12,659 nucleotides of DNA from an uncultured Lachnospiraceae bacterium (GTDB taxonomy: Bacteria; Bacillota; Clostridia; Lachnospirales; Lachnospiraceae): contig CALDIE010000033.1 of the NCBI GenBank assembly GCA_937901625.1, forward strand, positions 1-12,659, given 5' to 3'. Made by a program: the position numbers and the translations under genes. A model generated the notes under the pieces. The model saw only the letters and a program-made list of their open reading frames with translations, was not told where the DNA came from and searched no databases. Below are positions 1 to 5,161 of this stretch, piece by piece (the stretch's first letter is position 1; each line of letters begins with the position of its first letter).

Positions 1-99
1 ATGTGCATGTCCCTGGCTGCCGTATCCGATGATGGCAATGGTCTTGCCCTCCAACAGGGAGATGTCACAATCACTCTCATAAAAAATCCTATTAGCCAT
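1..99 (-). CDS. ilvC: Ketol-acid reductoisomerase, N-terminal fragment (cut by window edge)
   Basis: This enzyme converts acetolactate or acetohydroxybutyrate to the dihydroxy acid with NADPH and Mg2+, the second common step of valine, leucine and isoleucine synthesis in the cytoplasm. Only the first 33 codons lie in the window; the gene runs off the left edge. The visible protein starts MANRIFYESDCD and carries the nucleotide-binding glycine motif IIGYGSQGHAH, which is diagnostic of IlvC. The start is fixed by a strong AGGAGG site at 108-113, eight bases upstream of the ATG. It is the last visible gene of the ilvB, ilvN, ilvN, ilvC series, 84 bases after the second small-subunit stop. That gap contains two potential RNA stem-loops, so its expression may be partly uncoupled from the upstream genes. 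Confidence 0.95.
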   Translation of the reverse strand, partial: MANRIFYESDCDISLLEGKTIAIIGYGSQGHAH

Positions 100-147
100 T
101 TTTTCTTCCTCCTAAAAAGAATAACTCCTATGATGTAATTCTATAAT

Positions 148-166
148 AAAGTTCTCTTGGAACCTT
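148..166 (-). repeat. Imperfect stem-loop between second ilvN and ilvC
   Basis: On the minus-strand transcript, AAGGUUC and GAACUUU can pair (seven pairs, one of them G-U) around a five-base loop, followed by the A/U-rich UUUAUUAU. It is too weak and too poor in U for a confident terminator, but it could be a partial attenuator or an RNA-processing site between ilvN and ilvC. I infer this from pairing alone. Confidence 0.3.
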
Positions 167-175
167 ACTAAACTC

Positions 176-195
176 TTAAATGATCAGTCATTTAA
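176..195. repeat. Inverted repeat overlapping the second ilvN stop codon
   Basis: Two perfect 8-base arms, TTAAATGA and TCATTTAA, flank a 4-base spacer. The repeat covers the last codons and the TGA stop of the second small-subunit gene. The stem is A/T rich and is not followed by a clear T-run on the minus strand, so I do not call it a terminator. It may stabilise or punctuate the mRNA before ilvC. Confidence 0.45.
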
Positions 196-687
196 CCAGA
201 CAACCTTCTCTTCGCCTCTCGAAAGTCCCGTGATACCGGTTCTTGCCAGCTCCATGATGGTATATCCATCCAAAAGACCTAAGAAAGCCTCGATCTTGGA
301 CTGGTTACCGGTCAGTTCAATGATCATGGAACCCGCGCTGACGTCTACGATATTGGCACGAAAGACATTGGATAACGCAATGATCCCCTCACGGTTCTGC
401 GCGGTCACTTCCAGTTTGATCAGGCACAATTCACGATATACCGACTCCTTCGGTTCCAAAACCTTGATGTTACGGATATCCACGAGCTTGGCTACCTGCT
501 TTTCGATCTGGTCGAGGATCTCATCATCTCCGGATGCGACGATCGTGATCCTTGTATAACGGGGATCCGCGGTCACGCCGGCCGTGATGCTCTCGATATT
601 ATATCCTCTTCTGGAAAACAGTCCGGAGATACGACTTAAAACACCGGCGGTATTGTCCACCAGTAACTGAAATACTTTTCTGTTCAT
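184..687 (-). CDS. ilvN: Acetolactate synthase small (regulatory) subunit, second copy
   Basis: This is the regulatory subunit of acetohydroxyacid synthase; it binds the catalytic IlvB subunit, raises its activity and usually confers valine feedback inhibition. At 167 residues it has the normal length of the family. An ACT domain fills about residues 4-78, with LLVDNTAGVL, LFSRRGYNIES and QIEKQ visible, followed by the C-terminal half with RELCLIK, IVDVS and the family motif ARTGITGLSRG. Asn12, Gly15 and Asn30 match E. coli IlvH Asn11, Gly14 and Asn29 around the valine site. The start is set by GGAGG at 695-699, seven bases from the ATG. It lies between a first small-subunit gene (59-base gap) and ilvC. 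Its own near-consensus promoter sits in the upstream gap, so it may be made independently of ilvB. It looks like the more conventional of the two small subunits. Whether both act on the same IlvB cannot be told from sequence. Confidence 0.93.
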   Translation of the reverse strand: MNRKVFQLLVDNTAGVLSRISGLFSRRGYNIESITAGVTADPRYTRITIVASGDDEILDQIEKQVAKLVDIRNIKVLEPKESVYRELCLIKLEVTAQNREGIIALSNVFRANIVDVSAGSMIIELTGNQSKIEAFLGLLDGYTIMELARTGITGLSRGEEKVVWLND

Positions 688-712
688 CTTTCATCCTCCA
701 CGCATACAAGAA

Positions 713-741
713 ATTTTACACATCAACGTATAAAATGTCAA
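713..741 (-). promoter_or_regulatory. Internal sigma-A-type promoter for second ilvN and ilvC
   Basis: On the minus strand a perfect -35 TTGACA (736-741) is followed by a 17-base spacer and the -10 TAAAAT (713-718, five of six consensus bases). The -35 box begins six bases after the stop codon of the first small-subunit gene. Predicted transcription would start near 706, leaving a leader of about 20 bases that still contains the GGAGG site of the second ilvN. This is the best promoter match in the window. Confidence 0.7.
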
Positions 742-746
742 TGTGC

Positions 747-1235
747 CTAACCTTCCTGTTCTCTGCATTTCTGCAAAGCCAGTGTCCCTGTACGGGCTAC
801 CTCCACAATGCTTATCTGGCCGAGCATCCCGATCATTAACTGGATCTTTTCCGGAGTGTCGCAGATCTGTAAGATCATCATGGTCTTGGACATATCCACG
901 ATCTCCGCTTTCATTACTTCACAGATCTCCATGATCTCGCGACGGTTTGTCTTGCTATATTTCACTTTGATCAGCATGAGCTCTCTGGAGACTGCCTGTC
1001 CTTCCTCAAAGGTCTTTACCTTGATGACATCGAGCTTTTTATTTAACTGTTTTTCGATCTGTTCGAGTACCTGCGGCGTTCCGCTGCTGACGATCGTCAT
1101 ATTCGAAACAGCCGTATCCTCCGTCTCGCCCACCGCAAGCGAATCAATGTTAAATCCTCTTCTGGAGAACAGTCCCGCAACCTTCCAGAGGACACCGGAT
1201 CTGTTTTCTACCAATACCGAAAATATTCTCTTCAT
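747..1235 (-). CDS. ilvN: Acetolactate synthase small (regulatory) subunit, first copy
   Basis: This is a regulatory subunit of acetohydroxyacid synthase, directly behind ilvB (22-base gap), so it is the partner most likely made in step with the catalytic subunit. The 162-residue protein has an N-terminal ACT domain (about 3-76) with LVENRSGVLWKV, LFSRRGFNIDSLAVGETE and QIEKQLNKKLDV, then SRELMLIKV, IVDMS and VEVARTGTLAL. Asn11, Gly14 and Asn29 line up without gaps with E. coli IlvH valine-site residues. Position 17 is Trp where IlvH has Ser. The usual SRG after the ARTG motif is missing and the tail ends QKCREQEG. By hand alignment it shares roughly 40% identity with the next small-subunit gene, so the pair is an old duplication or a separate acquisition, not a recent copy. 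GAGG lies nine bases before the chosen ATG; another ATG five bases upstream is out of frame. Confidence 0.93.
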   Translation of the reverse strand: MKRIFSVLVENRSGVLWKVAGLFSRRGFNIDSLAVGETEDTAVSNMTIVSSGTPQVLEQIEKQLNKKLDVIKVKTFEEGQAVSRELMLIKVKYSKTNRREIMEICEVMKAEIVDMSKTMMILQICDTPEKIQLMIGMLGQISIVEVARTGTLALQKCREQEG

Positions 1236-1257
1236 CTCATCGTTCCTCGCTTTTTTC

Positions 1258-2871
1258 TTATACCAGATCCATGGGATCGATCACACATTCCATCAGGTAG
1301 GATTCGTCTTCTTTTAAGAAGTCCTTTACCGCCTCCTTGTAGCTGTCCATATTTTCCACCCTGGAAAACTTCATGCCATAGGCTTTTGCGATGAATTCCA
1401 GATCCGGACTTCCGCTCAGATCCACCACGGAATATGCGTCCTTGTACGCAAAATGCTGATGCTGTCTTACCATTCCGAGATAATTGTTCTTAAGCACAAT
1501 GATCTTTACCGGAACATTATGCTGTCTCATGGTGGCAAGCTCACACATGGACATCTGGAAAGAACCGTCGCCGCATACGGCGATCACCTGCTTATCCGGC
1601 GCAGCAAGTTTGACACCCATAGCCGCCGGCATCGAATATCCCATCGTTCCCATACCACCGGTCGTCATGAAACGTCCCTTTTTAACGATATGATACGCGC
1701 AGGACCAGATCTGGTTCTGTCCTACATCCGCCACATAAATCGCATCCTCATCCATCTCTTCGGACAGATAACGGATAAACTCAGCCGGATCCACATACTC
1801 CGGATTGGTCACACGCTTCGGTATCATCGTCTGACGATATTTTCCAAGGTCGGAAAGCCATGCGTCATACTCTCCGTCGATCTCATATTCCTGTATGTCG
1901 TTAATAATGCTCTTTGCATCTCCCACGATCGGAATGTTCGGTCCCGCATTCTTGCCGATTTCAGCCGGATCCACATCGATATGGACCAGCACCGTATTCT
2001 TCGTGATCACTTCCGACTGATTGACGGCACGGTCGGCTACTCTCGCGCCTATTAAGATCACGAGATCGGCTTCTTTCATCGCGCGGTTGGCGTAGGGAGC
2101 GCCGTTATTGCCCACCATCCCGAAATACAGCGGATGCTCCGTCGGCATGGCTCCCAGTCCCATCATCGTGGACACAACGGGAATATTGTATTCCTCTACC
2201 CAGGAACGCAGTTCCTTTGTCGCGTCGCAAAGATGAACACCGCCTCCGGCAATAACCAACGGCCGTTTTGCCTTCTCAAGCTCCTTAACCACCTTCTTGA
2301 TCTGGAGAGCGTTACCCTTTACGGTGGGCTTGTACGTGCGCAGATGCACTTCCTCCGGATACTCAAACGAGCGAAGCGCCTCCTTCTGGATATCATAGGG
2401 AACATCGATCAAAACAGGACCTTTACGTCCCGTATTCGCGATATAAAAGGCTTCTTTCATGATCCTCGGAATATCCGCCGCATCCTTGACCAGGTAGGAA
2501 TATTTTACGAAAGATTCACAGGCGCCCGTGATGTCCGCTTCCTGAAATACATCGCTTCCGATCAGGTCCGATACAACCTGACCTGTGATACAGATCAAAG
2601 GAATGGAATCGGCAAACGCCGTTGCGATACCCGTGATCAGATTTGTTGCCCCCGGGCCGCTTGTCACGGCACACACACCCGGTTTCCCCGTGATCCGTGC
2701 CAATCCGCTGGCCGCATGTGCCGCACTCTGTTCCGTGCGCACCAGAACCGTACGTATATCCGACTGTAAAATACTGTCGTAAAAAGGACAGATTGCCACT
2801 CCGGGATAGCCGAAAACATGTGTCACGCCTTCCTCTTCCAGGCACTTTACCAAAGCGTCTGCTCCGATCAT
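1258..2871 (-). CDS. ilvB: Acetolactate (acetohydroxyacid) synthase large subunit
   Basis: This thiamine diphosphate enzyme joins two pyruvates to acetolactate, or pyruvate and 2-ketobutyrate to acetohydroxybutyrate, the first common step of valine/leucine and isoleucine synthesis. The 537-residue protein has the three-domain order of the family: the PYR domain with the cofactor-activating Glu47 in RTEQSAAHAASG and SGPGATNL (71-78), a central domain around 190-330, and the PP domain with GDGS (434-437) and Asn462-Asn463. Phe109 and Gln110 match AHAS II. Unusual are Tyr159 in DVPYDIQ (normally Lys), GARVADR at 275-281 (normally GARFDDR, an FAD contact) and His471 in GMVRQHQ, where the usual residue is the substrate-selectivity Trp. 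It is slightly shorter than typical IlvB (about 550-600). GGAGG at 2881-2885 lies nine bases from the ATG. Its two small-subunit partners and ilvC follow in the same direction, which favours a biosynthetic role over catabolic AlsS. Confidence 0.94.
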   Translation of the reverse strand: MIGADALVKCLEEEGVTHVFGYPGVAICPFYDSILQSDIRTVLVRTEQSAAHAASGLARITGKPGVCAVTSGPGATNLITGIATAFADSIPLICITGQVVSDLIGSDVFQEADITGACESFVKYSYLVKDAADIPRIMKEAFYIANTGRKGPVLIDVPYDIQKEALRSFEYPEEVHLRTYKPTVKGNALQIKKVVKELEKAKRPLVIAGGGVHLCDATKELRSWVEEYNIPVVSTMMGLGAMPTEHPLYFGMVGNNGAPYANRAMKEADLVILIGARVADRAVNQSEVITKNTVLVHIDVDPAEIGKNAGPNIPIVGDAKSIINDIQEYEIDGEYDAWLSDLGKYRQTMIPKRVTNPEYVDPAEFIRYLSEEMDEDAIYVADVGQNQIWSCAYHIVKKGRFMTTGGMGTMGYSMPAAMGVKLAAPDKQVIAVCGDGSFQMSMCELATMRQHNVPVKIIVLKNNYLGMVRQHQHFAYKDAYSVVDLSGSPDLEFIAKAYGMKFSRVENMDSYKEAVKDFLKEDESYLMECVIDPMDLV

Positions 2872-2906
2872 ACCTAATTACCTCCAACCTGTTTATTTTA
2901 TGATCC

Positions 2907-2933
2907 TGGGGTCAAAAGTACCTTTTGTCCCCA
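2907..2933. repeat. 27-base near-perfect palindrome upstream of ilvB
   Basis: The arms TGGGG and CCCCA flank an inner stem of CAAAAG with CTTTTG, interrupted by one T/T (or A/A) mismatch, around a three-base loop. It ends 21 bases upstream of the ilvB GGAGG site. No T-run follows on either strand, so it is not an intrinsic terminator. It could be a protein operator, a leader hairpin or a dispersed palindromic element. The structure is directly visible; its role is inferred. Confidence 0.6.
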
Positions 2934-2970
2934 ACTGATGTCACGAATTTCCCCGGTTTTACTTGTATTC

Positions 2971-2990
2971 ATTTACATAATATGGTAAAT
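2971..2990. repeat. Inverted repeat in the ilvB/lipoprotein control region
   Basis: The arms ATTTAC and GTAAAT are six bases each with an eight-base A/T-rich spacer. The repeat lies about 100 bases upstream of the ilvB start and just before a weak promoter candidate for the divergent lipoprotein. It is a possible operator, though short A/T-rich repeats like this can arise by chance. Confidence 0.3.
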
Positions 2991-2991
2991 T

Positions 2992-3020
2992 TTGTTCGTT
3001 GATCGCATCTGCACCATAAT
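2992..3020 (+). promoter_or_regulatory. Weak promoter candidate for the lipoprotein gene
   Basis: On the plus strand TTGTTC (2992-2997) and CATAAT (3015-3020, five of six bases) are spaced by 17. The -35 box matches only three of six bases. Transcription would begin near 3027, immediately before an inverted repeat. I found no better match in this direction, and no convincing promoter for ilvB on the minus strand in the same region. Confidence 0.3.
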
Positions 3021-3030
3021 GCATCAGCAG

Positions 3031-3053
3031 TGATTGTAAGTTTATCACAATCA
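3031..3053. repeat. Inverted repeat, possible operator upstream of the lipoprotein gene
   Basis: Perfect seven-base arms, TGATTGT and ACAATCA, are separated by nine bases. The repeat sits just after the candidate promoter and about 60 bases before the lipoprotein start, where a repressor could act. It resembles a Rex site only loosely and the spacing is one base short, so I do not assign a regulator. Confidence 0.4.
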
Positions 3054-3111
3054 AAGCGATTTCAAAAGGGGCATTTTACTCAAGCTTATGTGCCCTCACA
3101 AGGAGAATACC

Positions 3112-3642
3112 ATGTTTCGTCAGATAAACGACCCTGCATTGTCCAAAGACAGACCCGGCAGATCCCTTTGCCGGTCTTTAAAGAAGGTGGCTCTAACGGC
3201 TCCGCTTATATTTTTACTGAGCGCCTGCGGGAAAAAAGAAGATCCGGAATTAACCGCCTTTCAGAACGATATGAATACATTTTACCAGTCGGTAAACACT
3301 ATAAGCAATGAGATCAACTCCATCGATCCGGATGCGGAAAATGCTACTTCCCTGCTTTTGGAGGACTTAGACCGTATGAACTTAGCCTTTACCACTATGG
3401 CGGCGGTCAATGTACCGGAACAGTTTTCATCCGTTGAAGCGATCGCCGATGACGCCGCCACCTATATGAATCAGGCCGTTGTCCACTACCATTCGTATTA
3501 TTCATCTCCGGAAAATGACGAAAGTCTTCGGGATACCGCCGGACAATATTACGAAGCAGCCATGGAGCGGGTCACCTATATCGGACAGATCATGATGGGC
3601 GAAACTCCTTCCGGAAACGGTATCACAGTTACCACAGAATAA
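3112..3642 (+). CDS. Secreted lipoprotein of unknown function
   Basis: I do not recognise a named family. The 176-residue protein has a long basic N-terminal region (about residues 1-25), a hydrophobic stretch VALTAPLIFLLSAC and a clear lipobox LSAC with the lipidated Cys39. It should therefore be exported, cleaved by signal peptidase II and anchored to the outer face of the cytoplasmic membrane. The mature part (39-176) is acidic and probably mostly helical, with no transmembrane segment and no recognisable enzyme motif. The start at 3112 is preferred because AAGGAG (3100-3105) sits six bases upstream; an earlier in-frame ATG at 3088 has no such site and would lengthen the signal peptide. 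It is the only plus-strand gene here, divergent from ilvB and convergent with the membrane protein gene, and ends in a shared terminator. Confidence 0.85.
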   Translation: MFRQINDPALSKDRPGRSLCRSLKKVALTAPLIFLLSACGKKEDPELTAFQNDMNTFYQSVNTISNEINSIDPDAENATSLLLEDLDRMNLAFTTMAAVNVPEQFSSVEAIADDAATYMNQAVVHYHSYYSSPENDESLRDTAGQYYEAAMERVTYIGQIMMGETPSGNGITVTTE

Positions 3643-3664
3643 TCCCGGTTTACCCGGGATTATT
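3638..3664. terminator. Bidirectional intrinsic terminator between convergent genes
   Basis: Perfect 11-base arms AATAATCCCGG and CCGGGATTATT surround a five-base loop. On the plus strand the stem runs into ATTATTTTATT after the lipoprotein stop. On the minus strand it directly follows the membrane-protein stop (TAA at 3665-3667), with A/T-rich flanks. Its position between two converging stop codons supports use in both directions. Confidence 0.85.
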
Positions 3665-4549
3665 TTATTGACTTTGAACAGTCTCGTTTGAAACAGTTTC
3701 CTCTCCCGGGACATCTCTCTTGTAATCGTCAAAACCTTCTTCGTACTCATCTTCCTGATCCAGATTCTTATCCTTTTTGATCGTGTACTTCATTTTTTCG
3801 ATCAATTCGGGATACAGCGTAGATCGAAAATCCGGATAGACTTTTAAAAATCGTGTTTCCATCTCCACAAACTTCCGGTTGGCGCCCTTCATCTTAACGA
3901 TCAGATCCTGACCTTTTTTGACGACCTTGAATTTTGTGAAATAGTCCTTTTTGGAATTTAATCTATCAAACTTTTCATCCCAGTATCCGTCGATACTGTC
4001 ATAGATTTCCTTACACTTCCTGTTTAAGTTGCACATTCCGATCGTCGTTAAGATCATATCGACGATAAAGACACTTAAGAATACGATACAGGCGATCAGT
4101 CTCACCTTCGGAGTCATACGTCCGACCATCTGCAGGGTAAAAGGATGCAATACCTTTAACAGCAACAGAATGGCGAATCCGAAGAACAATCCCGAAACCA
4201 CACTTACACGTCCGTTGATATTTAACGGGAAATAACTGTAATCCCAGTATCTCGCATGGAAAATCTTCTCAAGCGTATAAGAAGTAACATATTCCACCGC
4301 GCAACATGTCAGACTCGCGATCACAACGATCTTGACGGATGATTCGACATCCGCCAGAAGATATATGTTTAATACACCCACTACGGAATAGATCGGCAGA
4401 TAGGGACCGATAAAACATCCCCTGTTCATCAGTTTCCCCTGCTCCACCAAAGAGAAGATCGTGGATTCGTATATCCATCCGATAAAACTGTAAAACATCA
4501 TTACACAGATCAAAGTCGGAAAATCCATTCCTGCAATTGTAAAATTCAT
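3665..4549 (-). CDS. CmpB-like multi-pass membrane protein (putative ABC-transporter type IV family)
   Basis: The N-terminal half matches the pattern of the PF06541-type CmpB family, common in clostridia but of uncertain function: a GWIYES motif (24-29), MNRGCFIGPYLPIY (41-54), Glu86 in a membrane segment, then HARYWDYSYFPLNINGR (98-114). I see about five transmembrane segments, near residues 10-28, 50-66, 71-92, 114-136 and 150-172. A soluble, lysine-rich C-terminal part (about 175-294) ends in an acidic tail. It has no ATP-binding motifs, so the 'ABC transporter' name rests on the family only. The chosen ATG has only a weak AGGG site upstream; Met8 after GCAGGA is an alternative. It follows the HD-domain gene by 27 bases, suggesting cotranscription, and ends at the bidirectional terminator. 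Confidence 0.8.
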   Translation of the reverse strand: MNFTIAGMDFPTLICVMMFYSFIGWIYESTIFSLVEQGKLMNRGCFIGPYLPIYSVVGVLNIYLLADVESSVKIVVIASLTCCAVEYVTSYTLEKIFHARYWDYSYFPLNINGRVSVVSGLFFGFAILLLLKVLHPFTLQMVGRMTPKVRLIACIVFLSVFIVDMILTTIGMCNLNRKCKEIYDSIDGYWDEKFDRLNSKKDYFTKFKVVKKGQDLIVKMKGANRKFVEMETRFLKVYPDFRSTLYPELIEKMKYTIKKDKNLDQEDEYEEGFDDYKRDVPGEETVSNETVQSQ

Positions 4550-4576
4550 AATCCCTGTTTCAACAACCTTCCACTG

Positions 4577-5065
4577 TTACAAAAAACGCCTCTTCAAGCG
4601 ATCCATCCTTGTTCCGACCGTTTCCCCTGTTGCGCAGATCTTATCCGCAACGCATAAGATCTTACCCTCCGTGGTCTTAGGCGGAGTGATCGTTAACGGG
4701 AACATATGATGACGGATCATATCCCGTTCCACCTGTTTTAATTTAAAATCCGCAGAGGCTTCTTTTAACGCCTTTGTCGGATGGGTAAATCCGTGGATCT
4801 TGTTCGGCAATGTTTTCTCATGCCAGTCATAGAGAAAATAATCGTGCAATAATGCCCCGCGGATCAATGCCTTTTCATCAACATCAAAATGGAAACGTCT
4901 CGCGATACAATAAGCAGTCTGCGCCACATGCAGGCAATGTTCCCAAACCGTCGTATTGCCGTGCTGGATATAGTTGCACATTTCATCAAAACGGGAATCC
5001 TTTCTGGTGTCGGAGAGAACCTCCAAAAACATCTTCTTTTCCCCTTCCGTGAACTTTCTTCCCAT
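4577..5065 (-). CDS. HD-domain metal-dependent hydrolase
   Basis: The 162-residue protein belongs to the HD superfamily, usually phosphohydrolases acting on nucleotides or signalling nucleotides; the substrate here cannot be named. Candidate metal ligands are His44 and His47 in VWEHCLHVAQ, the hallmark His75-Asp76 in GALLHDYFLYDWH, later His residues in IRHHMFP, and Asp in ILCVADKIC. The reading frame opens further upstream from a GTG at 5092, but that codon has no ribosome site. GGAGG at 5071-5075 lies five bases before the ATG at 5065, so I place the start there (MMGRKFTEGEKK). It is followed by the CmpB-like membrane protein 27 bases on, probably as a two-gene unit. A promoter candidate overlapping the topB stop codon and a palindrome in the leader suggest it is controlled separately from topB. 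Confidence 0.85.
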   Translation of the reverse strand: MGRKFTEGEKKMFLEVLSDTRKDSRFDEMCNYIQHGNTTVWEHCLHVAQTAYCIARRFHFDVDEKALIRGALLHDYFLYDWHEKTLPNKIHGFTHPTKALKEASADFKLKQVERDMIRHHMFPLTITPPKTTEGKILCVADKICATGETVGTRMDRLKRRFL

Positions 5066-5099
5066 CATTTCCTCCATTTCAATTTTATTCACCGTAACC

Positions 5100-5120
5100 G
5101 TCTGTACAGATCGAACAGAC
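5100..5120. repeat. Inverted repeat in the leader of the HD-domain gene
   Basis: The arms GTCTGT and ACAGAC are six bases each with a nine-base spacer. A perfect ten-base palindrome TCTGTACAGA (5101-5110) lies inside. The repeat falls just downstream of the predicted start of transcription for the HD gene, a normal place for a repressor site. Confidence 0.4.
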
Positions 5121-5132
5121 CAATCTTTGCAT

Positions 5133-5161
5133 ATTCTACCCTTTGAACGGTCATCTGTCTA
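5133..5161 (-). promoter_or_regulatory. Promoter candidate for the HD-domain and CmpB-like genes
   Basis: On the minus strand the -35 box TAGACA (5156-5161) and -10 box TAGAAT (5133-5138) each match five of six consensus bases and are 17 bases apart. The -35 box includes the TAG stop codon of topB. Transcription would start near 5126, giving a leader of about 60 bases before the ATG at 5065. Confidence 0.5.

Noticed and set aside
1453..2769. Long plus-strand open frames across ilvB
   Set aside because: They are antisense to a clear ilvB, have His/Arg-rich composition typical of reverse-complement shadows, and lack ribosome sites.
3031..3053. Rex (NADH-responsive) operator
   Set aside because: A TTGTAA...TCACAA core is present, but the spacing is 17 and not 18 bases and one arm deviates from TTGTTAA, so the assignment is not supported.
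2872..3111. T-box riboswitch expected before a Firmicute ilv operon
   Set aside because: The 240-base gap contains no GGTGGNACCGCG-like antiterminator sequence on the minus strand and no terminator with a T-run before ilvB.
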